Assembly: GCA_910584045.1 (NCBI GenBank)
Contig: CAJTYO010000001.1
Location: forward strand, 20,025-84,024
Direction: 5' to 3'
Length of the DNA stretch: 64,000 nt
DNA from: an uncultured Oscillospiraceae bacterium
GTDB lineage: Bacteria; Bacillota; Clostridia; Oscillospirales; Oscillospiraceae
Shown here: in pieces, positions 41,226 to 50,699 of the stretch
Layout of the letters: every line of letters starts with the position of its first letter
How positions within the stretch are numbered: the first letter of the stretch is position 1
Made by a program: the position numbers and the translations under genes
Notes under the pieces: generated by a model
Told to the model about the DNA's origin: nothing
The model's database searches: none
What the model saw: the letters and a program-made list of their open reading frames with translations, nothing else

Positions 41226-42014
41226 ATGCTTACCATCGGTGAATTTTCCCGTCTAGGCCGCATAACGCCCCGAATGCTCCGCCACTATGATGCGCTGGGA
41301 CTGCTGCATCCGGAGGCGGTGGGTGAAAACGGGTACCGGTATTACCGGCAGGAGCAGCTGTCCGGCCTTGTCCGGATTCAGTGGCTGAGCGGTTACGGTT
41401 TTTCTCTGCACGAGATCGGACCGCTGCTGGATATGGACGACCGGCAGCTGCTGCCCCTCCTGCAGCAGCGCCGTCTGGCCCTGTACCGGGAGCTGGACGG
41501 CAGGCGGGCCTTGCTGCACCGGCTGGAGGCGGACATCCTCCATATGGAAGGAGTTCCGATTATGGAAAAAACGTACCGTGTTATTTTGATGGAGGACCCG
41601 GAGCAGAAGGTCTTCTCCATCCGCAGGACCGTCGGTGTGGACCGGTATCACGAGCTTTTCAGCGAGCTGCGCCGTGAGGCGGCAGCCCGAGGGCTGATCC
41701 AGGCCGGTCCCATACAGATGCTTTACCACGACTCGAATTTCAGCCCTGAGCGCTCCGACGTGGAGGCGCAGATGGTCGTGGCCCAGGACGGCCCCGGCGT
41801 TACCGTCAAGCCCCGCTATACCTGCGCAGCGGTGCAGCACCGGGGGTCTTATGAAAATCTGCACTTGGCCTATGAGGCGCTGTGCGCCTGGCTGGCAGAG
41901 CACGTGGAGTACCGGCCCTGCGCCCCGGCGATGGACCGCTATCTGAACGACCCCCATCAGACGCCGGCGGACGAATTGGAGACAGGCGTACTTTTTCCGG
42001 TAGAGCGGGTATAA
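41226..42014 (+). CDS. MerR-family regulator with GyrI-like effector domain
   Basis: The 262-residue protein has an N-terminal MerR domain (MLTIGEFSRLGRITPRMLRHYDALGLLHP, NGYRYYRQEQL), a coiled coil (about 75-110) and a GyrI-like ligand-binding domain (about 115-262), the BmrR/Mta architecture that senses bulky hydrophobic or cationic compounds. A good Shine-Dalgarno (GGGAGAG) precedes the ATG. No pump or target gene is adjacent, so the target may be its own promoter or remote. Confidence 0.88.
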   Translation: MLTIGEFSRLGRITPRMLRHYDALGLLHPEAVGENGYRYYRQEQLSGLVRIQWLSGYGFSLHEIGPLLDMDDRQLLPLLQQRRLALYRELDGRRALLHRLEADILHMEGVPIMEKTYRVILMEDPEQKVFSIRRTVGVDRYHELFSELRREAAARGLIQAGPIQMLYHDSNFSPERSDVEAQMVVAQDGPGVTVKPRYTCAAVQHRGSYENLHLAYEALCAWLAEHVEYRPCAPAMDRYLNDPHQTPADELETGVLFPVERV

Positions 42015-42025
42015 ACCATTTTGTG

Positions 42026-42056
42026 AAAGGGGACGGCTTAACAGCCGTCCCCTTTT
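42026..42056 (+). terminator. terminator after the merR-type gene
   Basis: AAAGGGGACGGCT (42026-42038), loop TTAAC and GCCGTCCCC with T-run to 42056. Confidence 0.9.
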
Positions 42057-42250
42057 GCCGGCGGTATTCGCACTCCGCGCCGGCCCCCGCGGAACACACT
42101 TCCGGCAGTGCGGCATAAAATAAAGTGGTCGGCGGAATATGCGTCACAAGGGGGCGCCATGCGGCCGGCTGATTCGTGCTGATCGACTTAACTCGAAGAC
42201 ACGCCATTCCGCCCAGATCCTGCGGGCGGCAGGAAAGAAGGGGATCTATT

Positions 42251-43165
42251 ATGCAGCAGATCCAGTGGCAGGATCGATTCAATATCGGTGTGGAGATCGT
42301 GGATCAGGCGCACCGCAGGCTCTTTTCCATTGTCGGAAAAATTATGGAGCTCTATGTAGAAAGACACGACAGCAAATTTGCCTGTGTGGAAGGAATCAAA
42401 TATTTTAAAGCATATGCCCTCAAACACTTTTCGGAGGAAGAGGCGTATATGCGGGAAATCGGTTATGCAGGCTATGCCGCTCACAAGCGGCTACACGACA
42501 GAATGCGCCGCGAGACGCTCCCCGATCTGGAGCGTGAGCTCTATGCCACCGATTTTTCCACTGCTGCGGTACAGCGCTTCATCGGTGTTTGCACCGGATG
42601 GCTGACCGGGCACATCATGGTTGAGGACCGCGCCATCACCGGCAGAGCGGCAGGCGGCGCTCCGTTCCCGTCGGATGGAACAGAGGCGGAGCAGGCGGTG
42701 ATTCAGACGGTGATTGTCCGCCCTCTGCAGGAGCTGTTCGGCTTCAATATCCAATATGCGGGTAAATACTCCGAAAAGGACGTCATTACGGACGCGTGCT
42801 GCTATGAGATGCTCTACAGTGACCGGGAAGGAGGGCCCAAGCTCCGGGTTGCAATGATTATGCGGGAGGAGCTGCTGCTGCACGCGGCGGGGCAGGTGTT
42901 CGGCATCGACTTTTTCTCCATGGACGAAATTGCCCGTTTCGCCATATGTGAAATTGCCCAGAGCTTACTACAGCGGGCCGCAGCCTGTCTGGGAAGGGAC
43001 TCCGTCACATATTATCTGGAAAGGGAACGGTTTCTGGATTTGGATGAATACCGGCGGGGGAGAGGGGAACCTGCCGAACAGTACAGCCTGCTGTTTTGTG
43101 CGAAGAGGGACTGCTTTGCCCTCTGTGCAGAGCGGATCGACGAGACCAGCGAACAGGCAACCTAA
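42251..43165 (+). CDS. bacteriohemerythrin with C-terminal CheX/CheC-like domain
   Basis: Residues 1-135 of 304 form a hemerythrin domain with diiron ligands in HRRLF, HFSEEEAYM, HKRLHDRM and WLTGHIMVED. The C-terminal part (about 160-304) has ITDACCYEMLY and ARFAICEIAQSLLQRAAACLG, resembling CheX/CheC phosphatase folds. The combination suggests oxygen or nitric-oxide sensing linked to a signalling output; no chemotaxis gene is nearby. AAGGGG is eight bases before ATG 42251. The stop codon abuts repeat B. I see nothing in the 42057-42250 gap except GC-rich sequence. Confidence 0.75.
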   Translation: MQQIQWQDRFNIGVEIVDQAHRRLFSIVGKIMELYVERHDSKFACVEGIKYFKAYALKHFSEEEAYMREIGYAGYAAHKRLHDRMRRETLPDLERELYATDFSTAAVQRFIGVCTGWLTGHIMVEDRAITGRAAGGAPFPSDGTEAEQAVIQTVIVRPLQELFGFNIQYAGKYSEKDVITDACCYEMLYSDREGGPKLRVAMIMREELLLHAAGQVFGIDFFSMDEIARFAICEIAQSLLQRAAACLGRDSVTYYLERERFLDLDEYRRGRGEPAEQYSLLFCAKRDCFALCAERIDETSEQAT

Positions 43166-43270
43166 TACCTTTTCTCGAAAACGTGTCGGCAGGGACATTG
43201 CCCTTGAGACTAAAACCATTGCTATTTCAGGATTTCTGCCCACCCCAGCCCTAAGCCGCTATAGGCGGCC
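43164..43270 (+). repeat. dispersed palindromic repeat, copy B
   Basis: Aligns with copy A: AATACCTTTTCTCGAAAACG hairpin, then AAACCATTGCTATTTCAGG, ATTTCTGCCC and CCCTAAGCCGCTATAGGCGG. It lacks the GGCTCTCC end, so it is 3'-truncated. It overlaps the stop codon of the hemerythrin gene. Confidence 0.75.
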
Positions 43271-43338
43271 CGGAGGTGTGTAACGCCGTGAAAAAAAACT
43301 TTTAAGTTTTTATCGGGGAATCGTATTACAGGCCGTCA

Positions 43339-43370
43339 GAGGCTCCCGAATGTAAACATTCGGGAGCCTC
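43339..43370 (+). terminator. stem-loop in the gap before mutS2
   Basis: GAGGCTCCCGAATGT and ACATTCGGGAGCCTC pair almost without loop, followed by AAAA. The stem core GGCTCCCGA/TCGGGAGCC recurs at 50577-50607. The rest of 43371-43582 shows no gene or clear signal. Confidence 0.7.
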
Positions 43371-43582
43371 AAAAGCAATGTGCCCACAATTTCTACCCCT
43401 GATTCCAGCGACCGGTTCCGCAAAAATTAGAATACTGGCAGGGGCAAGAACAGTCTGTCAAAAGCCTCTCGACAGGCGTGAATAAACATTACGCACTTTT
43501 TGCCTTGCTGGCAGGAAACCCGTACATTTCATTACCCCGCGTCATCCACATACGAGCCAGGGGGGCCGACATCAGAAAAAAC

Positions 43583-43611
43583 TTTACAAATTGTCGCCGC
43601 CCGGCTATAAT
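43583..43611 (+). promoter_or_regulatory. promoter of mutS2
   Basis: TTTACA (43583-43588), 17 bp and TATAAT (43606-43611), 36 bp before the start codon. Confidence 0.75.
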
Positions 43612-43646
43612 AAAAAGTACAAATGACGTTTAGTGGAGCAACTGTT

Positions 43647-46031
43647 ATGAGTGAACTATTTGACAAATCCATACGCACCCTGGAGCTCCCGGCGGTGCTG
43701 CACATGCTTTCGGAGCAGACCAACAGCGCGGAGTCCCGGGAGAAGGCCCTGTCTATGGTCCCCCAGACGGACGTGGATGACGTGCGCCGCCTCCAGGACG
43801 AGACGGACGCGGCTCGGGACATGATCGGCCTCAAGGGCTCCCCGGCCTTTTCCGGCATCAAGCCGGTGGCGGAGAGCCTGTATCGGGCAGACCGGGGCGG
43901 AGCCCTGAATACCCGGGAGCTGCTGGACATCGCCGGCGTGCTGCGATGCGCCCGGCGAGTCAGGGACTATTTTAACGACGATGGGCAGAAGAGCGCCGTG
44001 GACTATCTCTTCTGCGCCCTGCGGGGCAACCGCTTCCTGGAGGACAAGATATTCTCCTCCATCCTGGAGGAAGATGTGATCGCCGACAGCGCCAGCCCGG
44101 AGCTGGCGGACATCCGGCGGCACATCCGGGTGGCGGCCAGCAAGGGGCGGCAGATCCTCCAAAAGATCATCTCCTCCCAGAGCTACAGCAAGGTCCTCCA
44201 GGAGGCCATCATCACCCAGCGGGACGGGCGGTTCGTAGTGCCCGTGAAGGCGGAGTTCCGCAGCAGTATGCCGGGACTGGTCCACGATGTGAGCGCCAGC
44301 GGAGCCACTATCTTCGTCGAGCCCATGGGCGTGGTCCAGGCCAACAACGAGCTCAAAGAGTTAGAGGCCAAGGAGAAAAAAGAGATCGAGCGCATCCTCC
44401 GCGCCCTGTCCGCCGAGGCGGCGGGATGCCATAACGACATCCAGTCCGACTATGACGTCCTGGTGCGGCTGGACGTGATCTTCGCCCGTGGGCAGCTTAG
44501 CTACAAGATGAACGCCAGCCGGCCGGAGATCCGGCGAAACGGCAGCGTCTATCTCCGCCACGCCCGCCACCCCCTGCTGGATACCGGCAGGGCAGTGCCC
44601 ATCACCATCGAGCTGGGGCAGAAGTTTGACACCCTGGTCATCACCGGCCCCAATACCGGCGGCAAAACGGTGAGCCTGAAAACCCTGGGGCTGCTGACCC
44701 TCATGGCCCAGTGCGGCCTCCACATCCCGGCGGATTCCGGCAGCGCGGTCAGCGTCTTCGATCGGGTTTTGGCGGATATCGGCGACGAGCAGAGCATTGA
44801 GCAGAGCCTCAGCACCTTCTCCGCCCATATGGTGAACATCGTGAAAATCCTTGAGGAGGCCGACGGCCACAGTCTGATCCTCTTCGACGAGCTGGGCGCA
44901 GGCACAGACCCCATTGAGGGCGCGGCCCTGGCCATCGCCATCATCCAGCACGTCCGGGACCGTGGCGGCCGGGTCGCTGCCACCACCCACTATGCGGAGC
45001 TGAAGACCTTTGCCATGACCACCCAGGGGGTGGAGAACGCCAGCTGCGAGTTCGATGTGGAGACCCTGCGGCCCACCTATAAACTGCTCATCGGCATCCC
45101 CGGCAAGTCCAACGCCTTCGCCATCTCCCAGCGCCTGGGACTGGACCCGGCGGTGATCGAGACGGCCAAGGCCCAGATGGACAGCGAGTCCATCCGCTTC
45201 GAGGATGTGCTGACCCAGCTGGAGGAGAAGCGCCAGCGCCTGGAGAAGGACCAGACCGAAGCCGAGCGCCTGCGCGCCCAGCGAGAGAGCGACGCCAAGC
45301 GGGCCCACGAGTTTCGGGAGCAGATGGAGCGGGCAAAGGAGAACGCCCGAACCCGGGGCGAGGCCGAGGCCCGGCGCATCATTCGGGAGGCCCGGGCTCA
45401 GGCGGACGCCATCTTCGAGGAGCTGGCGGAGCTCCGCAGACAGCAGGAGAAGGCTGCCAGCTGGCAGAATGTCAACGACGCCCGGGCCGCCATCCGCGGT
45501 AAGCTGAACCAGATGGAGGAGGAGCTCCACTTCGAGGAGGAGCGGGAGCCCATTCCCGCCCCCAGCCGTCCCATCCGGGAGGGGGATCTGGTGGAGCTGG
45601 GCGGCACAAGGAAGCAGGCGGTGGTCACCGCCGTGAACGGAGAAAAGCTCCAGCTGCTGGCGGGAAACATGAAGCTGACCGTGAAGGCCGGCGAGGTGCG
45701 CCTCATCGAGGAGGCCGAGATCCGCGCCAAGAAGGAGGCCAAGCGGCAGGTGGCCACGGCCATCCGCCTGCAGGGAGCCCGGGCAGCGGTCAACGAGCTG
45801 GACATACGGGGACTGATGACCGACGAGGCGGACCTGCAGGTGGACCAGTTCCTGGACAACGCGCTGATGGGAAAGCTCAACGTGGTTACCATCATCCACG
45901 GAAAGGGGACCGGCGCTCTGCGCAAGGCCGTCCATCAGCAGCTCAAGCGGCATCGAGCCGTCAAGTCCTTCCGCCTGGGCCGCTATGGCGAGGGAGAGGA
46001 CGGCGTCACCGTCGTCGAACTAAAGCAATAG
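43647..46031 (+). CDS. mutS2: MutS2 / RqcU endonuclease-ATPase
   Basis: The 794-residue protein has the MutS-type ATPase (Walker A GPNTGGKTVSLKTLG, Walker B LILFDELGAGTDP), a long charged coiled coil (about 510-630), a KOW-like segment (EGDLVELGGTRKQAVV) and a C-terminal Smr domain (LDIRGLMTDEAD, VTIIHGKGTGALRKAV). MutS2 suppresses recombination in some species and in Bacillus (RqcU) splits collided ribosomes. GGAG precedes ATG 43647. Confidence 0.95.
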   Translation: MSELFDKSIRTLELPAVLHMLSEQTNSAESREKALSMVPQTDVDDVRRLQDETDAARDMIGLKGSPAFSGIKPVAESLYRADRGGALNTRELLDIAGVLRCARRVRDYFNDDGQKSAVDYLFCALRGNRFLEDKIFSSILEEDVIADSASPELADIRRHIRVAASKGRQILQKIISSQSYSKVLQEAIITQRDGRFVVPVKAEFRSSMPGLVHDVSASGATIFVEPMGVVQANNELKELEAKEKKEIERILRALSAEAAGCHNDIQSDYDVLVRLDVIFARGQLSYKMNASRPEIRRNGSVYLRHARHPLLDTGRAVPITIELGQKFDTLVITGPNTGGKTVSLKTLGLLTLMAQCGLHIPADSGSAVSVFDRVLADIGDEQSIEQSLSTFSAHMVNIVKILEEADGHSLILFDELGAGTDPIEGAALAIAIIQHVRDRGGRVAATTHYAELKTFAMTTQGVENASCEFDVETLRPTYKLLIGIPGKSNAFAISQRLGLDPAVIETAKAQMDSESIRFEDVLTQLEEKRQRLEKDQTEAERLRAQRESDAKRAHEFREQMERAKENARTRGEAEARRIIREARAQADAIFEELAELRRQQEKAASWQNVNDARAAIRGKLNQMEEELHFEEEREPIPAPSRPIREGDLVELGGTRKQAVVTAVNGEKLQLLAGNMKLTVKAGEVRLIEEAEIRAKKEAKRQVATAIRLQGARAAVNELDIRGLMTDEADLQVDQFLDNALMGKLNVVTIIHGKGTGALRKAVHQQLKRHRAVKSFRLGRYGEGEDGVTVVELKQ

Positions 46032-46040
46032 ATGAAATAG

Positions 46041-46081
46041 CGGCTCTCCGCAGGACCTTTACGCCTGCGGAGGGCCGTTCT
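46041..46081 (+). terminator. terminator after mutS2
   Basis: CGGCTCTCCGCAGG (46041-46054) and CCTGCGGAGGGCCG (46064-46077), then TTCTTG. Confidence 0.8.
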
Positions 46082-46178
46082 TGTCCTGCCGGCGGGGCGA
46101 GACGGCAAAATCTATCTGATTATCCAAATCCGTAAAGAGAATTATTAAAAATTTATGAAGAAATTTCTTTTGTCACCA

Positions 46179-46320
46179 TTGCTTTTACGAAAAAACCTGA
46201 TATACTAACTTAATGACTGCGATTATGTCCACCGATTACCGGATTTCCGGTATGAAGTGTTGTGGCCTGGGTAAACTGTACCTGAGCAGGCCTTATATAT
46301 GAACGAAGAGGTGCACTTCT
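46179..46320 (+). promoter_or_regulatory. promoter and structured leader of murA
   Basis: TTGCTT (46179-46184), 16 bp and TATACT (46201-46206). The leader of about 110 nt contains TACCGGA-TT-TCCGGTA and a larger stem-loop between GGCCTGGGTA and TACCTGAGCAGGCC, placed before the start codon. Function unknown; no known riboswitch class recognised. Confidence 0.6.
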
Positions 46321-47619
46321 TTGACCAAATATATTGTCGAGGGCGGACGGCCCTTGTTTGGAGAGATCCATATCAGCGGCGCGAAAAATGCCGCCGTTGC
46401 CATCATTCCCGCCGCTTTGATGGTGAGCGGCCCCTGCCGGATTGAGAACATGCCCCAGATCAGCGACGTGACCCTTCTGTTGGGTATTTTGCAGGACCTT
46501 GGCGCGAAGGTACGCTACGTAAACCCCCACACCGTGGAGATTGACAGCTCCAATCTGCGCAACGGCCGCGTACCCTACGAGTCCGCCCGCCGCTGCCGTG
46601 CCTCCTACTACATGCTGGGCGCGCTGCTGGGCCGGTTCGGTGCGGCGGATGTGGCCCTGCCCGGCGGCTGCGACTTCGGCAGTACCCGCCCCATTGATCA
46701 GCATCTGAAGGGATTTTATGCCCTGGGGGCCCGTGTGGACACCCAGAGCGGATTTGTCATGGCCGAGGCCGCCGGCGGACGGGTGAAGGGGGCCAGCATC
46801 TTTCTGGACAAGGTCTCCGTGGGGGCCACTATCAACATCATGCTGGCCTCCGCCATGGCCGAGGGCATGACGGTCATTGAGAACGCAGCCAAGGAGCCCC
46901 ATATCGTGGATCTGGCCAACTTCCTCAACTCCATGGGGGCCAACATCATGGGCGCAGGCACGGACGTCATCAAGGTCCGGGGCGTCAGCCGCCTGCGGGG
47001 CGGCAGCTATACCATCATCCCCGACCAGATCGAGGCGGGCACCTATATGGCCGCCGTTGCGGCCTGCGGCGGCGAGGTGAAGCTGTGCAACATCATCCCC
47101 AAGCACTTAGACTGCATCTCCGCCAAGATGAGCGAAATGGGCGTGGAGATCAAAGAGGTGGACGACAGCCTGCTGGTCAGCCGTATCGGCCCTCTGGTCC
47201 GCGCCAACATCAAGACCATGCCCTACCCGGGCTTCCCCACCGATATGCAGCCCCAGGTAGCCGCAGCCCTGTGCCTGGCTCGCGGCACCAGCGTCATCAC
47301 CGACAGCGTGTGGAACACCCGCTTCCGTTATACCGACGAGTTCAAGCGCATGGGCGCTCAGATCCAGGTGGACGGCAATCTGGCCATCATTGAGGGCGTG
47401 GAGCGCCTGACGGGAGCCCAGCTGGAGGCCTGCGACCTGCGGGCCGGCGCGGCCATGCTCATTGCCGCCCTGGCGGCCCACGGCATCAGCGAGATTACCA
47501 ACGTCCAGTATATCGAGCGGGGCTATGAGGACGTAATCGGCAAGATTCGGGGTGTGGGCGGCCGCATCCGGGCCGTAGAGGTTCCGGAGGAGGAGCTGAT
47601 GATCAGCAACGTAAGCTGA
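46321..47619 (+). CDS. murA: UDP-N-acetylglucosamine 1-carboxyvinyltransferase
   Basis: The 432-residue protein is a full-length MurA: SGAKNAAVAIIPAALM near the N-terminus, catalytic Cys117 in PGGCDFGSTRPIDQHL, and FPTDMQPQ. It transfers enolpyruvate from PEP to UDP-GlcNAc, the first committed step of peptidoglycan synthesis. The start is TTG 46321 with GAGGTG seven bases upstream; no better ATG exists. The catalytic Cys predicts fosfomycin sensitivity. Confidence 0.95.
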   Translation: MTKYIVEGGRPLFGEIHISGAKNAAVAIIPAALMVSGPCRIENMPQISDVTLLLGILQDLGAKVRYVNPHTVEIDSSNLRNGRVPYESARRCRASYYMLGALLGRFGAADVALPGGCDFGSTRPIDQHLKGFYALGARVDTQSGFVMAEAAGGRVKGASIFLDKVSVGATINIMLASAMAEGMTVIENAAKEPHIVDLANFLNSMGANIMGAGTDVIKVRGVSRLRGGSYTIIPDQIEAGTYMAAVAACGGEVKLCNIIPKHLDCISAKMSEMGVEIKEVDDSLLVSRIGPLVRANIKTMPYPGFPTDMQPQVAAALCLARGTSVITDSVWNTRFRYTDEFKRMGAQIQVDGNLAIIEGVERLTGAQLEACDLRAGAAMLIAALAAHGISEITNVQYIERGYEDVIGKIRGVGGRIRAVEVPEEELMISNVS

Positions 47620-47702
47620 TTGTTTTGTAGGATATGGCGGGCATCTCCGGGGTCTCCCGGGGGTGCCCTATTTAAACATATCGGCGGATGGGAGTATAAG
47701 GT

Positions 47703-48338
47703 GTGAAGATCGTCTGTATATCGGCCTCTAATATGGCCGGCAGCGGCGGGAAGAGCGTTTCCTGCCGTCTCTGTCAGAGGGCCGCCGAGATTTTGGCGAA
47801 GCGCGGCGTCTCCTGTGAGATTTTGGATCTGCGGGACGTTCGCCTGTCCCCCTGCACGGGGTGCGGGCAGTGCTTCGACAGCAGACGCTGCTGCTGCGAC
47901 GCGGATTTCAACGCCCTCTACGACGCCATCGCCGGCGCGGACGCGCTGGTGCTTGTCTCGCCCCACTACGCCCCCATTCCCGCCCGGCTGTGTATGCTGC
48001 TGGAGAAAATGGAGGAGATCACCTTCCTGCACTGGTGGCGCGACGGCGCGTACCGGTCTGAGCTGTACGGTCTGCCAGTGGGCGTCATATCTCACGGCGG
48101 CGGCGGGGAGTGGGCGCTGGCGAGCTACAAAGCGATGGTGAACGACACTATTGCAAACGCACTGGATACCATCCAGTGCAGGGTCGTCCCCTTCGACGGG
48201 CAGTGGGATACGGGGCTGTCCCTGCCGGTGGCCCGGGTCCACGAGGACGATTCCATCTTCCCGGCGCAGGAATACGACTGGCCCGCCATAGAAACAAAGC
48301 TGACGCAATATATGGAGCGCATATTGGAAACGCTATAG
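47703..48338 (+). CDS. flavodoxin-fold NAD(P)H-dependent FMN reductase / iron-sulfur flavoprotein-like
   Basis: The 211-residue protein starts KIVCISASNMAGSGGKSVSC, the FMN phosphate-binding loop, and has a Cys-rich insert SPCTGCGQCFDSRRCCCD like the compact [4Fe-4S] motif of iron-sulfur flavoproteins. It probably shuttles electrons to an unknown acceptor. The start is GTG 47703, with GGGAG about nine bases upstream. It begins a cluster with yycJ, rlmH and a lipoprotein gene. Confidence 0.8.
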   Translation: MKIVCISASNMAGSGGKSVSCRLCQRAAEILAKRGVSCEILDLRDVRLSPCTGCGQCFDSRRCCCDADFNALYDAIAGADALVLVSPHYAPIPARLCMLLEKMEEITFLHWWRDGAYRSELYGLPVGVISHGGGGEWALASYKAMVNDTIANALDTIQCRVVPFDGQWDTGLSLPVARVHEDDSIFPAQEYDWPAIETKLTQYMERILETL

Positions 48339-48352
48339 GGGGAACACACATA

Positions 48353-49150
48353 ATGACCATCTTCCGCACCCTCGCCAGCGGCTCCTCCGGCAACGCGGCG
48401 CTGCTGTCCCGGGGAGAAACCCATCTGCTCATTGATATGGGCATCTCCTGCCGGCGGATCTGCAAGGCTCTGGCGGGGCTGGGGCTGACGCCGGACCAGC
48501 TGGCCGGAGTCCTCATTACCCACGAGCACACAGACCACATCAGTGGTCTGGCCACCTATATCAAAAAATACCGCACCCCCATCTTCTGTTCCCCCGCCGT
48601 GTCCCGGCAGCTGGCTTACCGGCTGGCGGGGATTGAGCCGCAGCTGCGGCCCATGGAGCTTGGGAGCGCCGCCGTCTTTGGCGCGGTGGAGGCGATGATC
48701 CTGCCCACCAGCCACGACTGCCGGGAGAGCGCCGCCTGGCGGCTGACCGCCCCGGAGGGCCGGGTGGGCTATCTCACCGACACCGGGCATGTGGTGGAGG
48801 AGACGGGAGAAAAGCTGCTGGGGGCGGACCTGCTGGTGCTGGAGAGCAACCATGACGTGGAGAAGCTTTTAGCCGGGCCGTACCCCTATCCGCTGAAAAA
48901 GAGGATTCTGGGGGACTCGGGCCATCTGAGCAATGATGCTGCCGCCGCATACGCCGTGCGGAGCGTTCGGGCCGGCACCCGGTCTATCCTGCTGGCCCAT
49001 CTCAGCGACGAGAACAACACGCCGCAGCTGGCGCTGGGGGCTGTTGGCGAGGCGCTGTCGGAGGCGGGTCTCAACGTCTCTCTGGCCGCCGCGCCCCGGG
49101 ACGGGGTCAGTGAGACGTACATACTGGAGGACGCGGTATGCAGCGCATAG
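48353..49150 (+). CDS. yycJ: YycJ/WalJ-type metallo-beta-lactamase-fold hydrolase
   Basis: The 265-residue protein begins RTLASGSSGNAALLS and has the MBL zinc motif THEHTDH with DTGH and LESNHD further on, matching YycJ/WalJ, a nuclease-like protein of the WalRK cluster in Bacilli. Here it is away from walRK but directly upstream of rlmH, an order also seen in Firmicutes. GGGGGGAA precedes the ATG; it overlaps rlmH by 13 bases. Confidence 0.88.
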   Translation: MTIFRTLASGSSGNAALLSRGETHLLIDMGISCRRICKALAGLGLTPDQLAGVLITHEHTDHISGLATYIKKYRTPIFCSPAVSRQLAYRLAGIEPQLRPMELGSAAVFGAVEAMILPTSHDCRESAAWRLTAPEGRVGYLTDTGHVVEETGEKLLGADLLVLESNHDVEKLLAGPYPYPLKKRILGDSGHLSNDAAAAYAVRSVRAGTRSILLAHLSDENNTPQLALGAVGEALSEAGLNVSLAAAPRDGVSETYILEDAVCSA

Positions 49151-49620
49151 TGGTCATCTGCGTGGGCAGAATGAAGGAAAGGTTCTACATCGACGCGGCG
49201 GCGGAGTATGCCAAGCGCCTGAACCGCTATTGCCGCCTGGAACTGGTGGAGCTGCCGGAGCAGCGCCTGCCGGACAACCCCTCCGCGGCAGAGATCGGCC
49301 GGGCCCTGGCCAGAGAGGCGGATGCCGTCCGTGCCAAGCTGCCCCCCTCGGCCGCCCTGGTGGCTCTGTGCGTCGAGGGCCGGCTGCGCTCCAGTGAGGA
49401 GATGGCCCAGCTGCTGGGAACAGCTGCCGTCGGAGGGGACAAATGCCTGGCCTTTGTGATCGGCGGCTCCTTCGGTCTGGACGAGGGGCTGAAGGCGGAG
49501 GCCTGGGTGCGTCTGAGCATGTCCCCCATGACCTTCCCCCATCATCTGGCCCGGGTGATGCTGCTGGAGCAGATTTACCGCGGCTTCCAGATCAACGAGG
49601 GCGGAAAGTATCACAAATAG
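49138..49620 (+). CDS. rlmH: 23S rRNA (pseudouridine1915-N3)-methyltransferase
   Basis: The 160-residue SPOUT methyltransferase has the knot motif AFVIGGSFGLDEGL and the conserved end LEQIYRGFQINEGGKYHK. It methylates pseudouridine 1915 of 23S rRNA in helix 69 on the assembled 70S ribosome. It overlaps yycJ by 13 bases. Confidence 0.96.
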   Translation: MQRIVVICVGRMKERFYIDAAAEYAKRLNRYCRLELVELPEQRLPDNPSAAEIGRALAREADAVRAKLPPSAALVALCVEGRLRSSEEMAQLLGTAAVGGDKCLAFVIGGSFGLDEGLKAEAWVRLSMSPMTFPHHLARVMLLEQIYRGFQINEGGKYHK

Positions 49621-49649
49621 GTCCTGTTCGGAGAAGGGGAGGACGCAGG

Positions 49650-50525
49650 ATGCGTAGAGGAATGATGATTGGCCTGCTGTTGGCCGTGTGCCTGCTCAGC
49701 GGCTGCGCCGCGCTGCTGGAGCGCTCCTATGGCGTCGTGGAGCCCTACGCCGACCGCTATTGGGACTCCAGCGCGGAGGACACCCTGCGGGTGGAGAGCT
49801 ATCAGGACCTTGTCAACTCTCTCCTGCTGCTGATTGAGGAGCGGGCCGAGACGTGCGTAATCCGCTGTTACGGGGAGGCCGACGACTACCAGGAGGCCAT
49901 GGCCGCCCGGGAGGAGATCCGCCGGGAGACGATGCTGGGAGCCTATCTGCTGCGGGATCTGCGCCTCTCCTACGAGAGTGGGACGGGCTACAGTACCATC
50001 ACCTGTACCATGCTCTACCGGGAGGATGCCGAGGATATGGCCTCCATTATGCCGCTGTCCGACAGCCAATCCCTGGTGGACCTGCTGCGTGTGACCGTCC
50101 GCGAGGAGCGGGATAAGCTCACCGCCCGCTTCACCTACGACACGCCCCGTGAGGATGTGATCGCCGCCGTGGAGAGTTTCTGGCAGGAGCTGTGTCAGGC
50201 GGAGATGGAGGCGGAGGCCGCCCAGGCTGCCGCAGACGCCGCGCTGGTTCTCATGGAGGAGGAACCGGGCGTTCCGGGGGAGCCCGGCGAGGATGCCGCG
50301 CCGGAGGACGGAGAGTCCGTAGGGGAGCCCCAGGATGCGGGTGATCCCCCCAGGGAAGAGGATGTCGAAACCGGGGAGGAAACCGCCGGGGAGGGGGACG
50401 CCCCGGAAAATCCCGACCCACCCGAGCAGGAGGAGCCCGTCATATATCCCCCCTGTCCCTGGAAAATCAAGTTTTATCCCGACCAGAAGATGGCGGAGAT
50501 TGTGGAGGTTCTGCTGAGATCCTGA
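49650..50525 (+). CDS. lipoprotein with acidic proline-rich tail
   Basis: The 291-residue protein begins with a lipoprotein signal peptide (MRRGMMIGLLLAVCLLSGC; lipobox LSGC, Cys19). A globular part follows (about 25-180), then a low-complexity Glu/Pro/Gly stretch (about 205-265) and a short C-terminal segment (PPCPWKIKFYPDQKMAEIV). GGGGAGGAC precedes the ATG, 29 bp after rlmH. I do not recognise the globular domain. It is probably membrane-anchored outside the cell. Confidence 0.8.
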   Translation: MRRGMMIGLLLAVCLLSGCAALLERSYGVVEPYADRYWDSSAEDTLRVESYQDLVNSLLLLIEERAETCVIRCYGEADDYQEAMAAREEIRRETMLGAYLLRDLRLSYESGTGYSTITCTMLYREDAEDMASIMPLSDSQSLVDLLRVTVREERDKLTARFTYDTPREDVIAAVESFWQELCQAEMEAEAAQAAADAALVLMEEEPGVPGEPGEDAAPEDGESVGEPQDAGDPPREEDVETGEETAGEGDAPENPDPPEQEEPVIYPPCPWKIKFYPDQKMAEIVEVLLRS

Positions 50526-50576
50526 CGCTCTGACGGTCAGCCTCACTCTAGAAAAGCAGAATATTTGCAGGAATTC

Positions 50577-50607
50577 CAGGCTCCCGATTTTCTTATTCGG
50601 GAGCCTG
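50577..50607 (+). terminator. terminator after the lipoprotein gene
   Basis: CAGGCTCCCGA (50577-50587) and TCGGGAGCCTG (50597-50607) around TTTTCTTAT; the stem core matches the hairpin at 43339-43370. Confidence 0.75.
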
Positions 50608-50699
50608 AAACTTCTATGGAAAAATGAGGCCGGCCCGCCGCCAATGCTTTTCTGTATGGTATGCGTTAAATTGCAGAAAATCCTGTGTATAGCCGACAC

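Noticed and set aside
44361..45953. 530-codon open frame antisense to mutS2
   Set aside because: Shadow frame, no motif.
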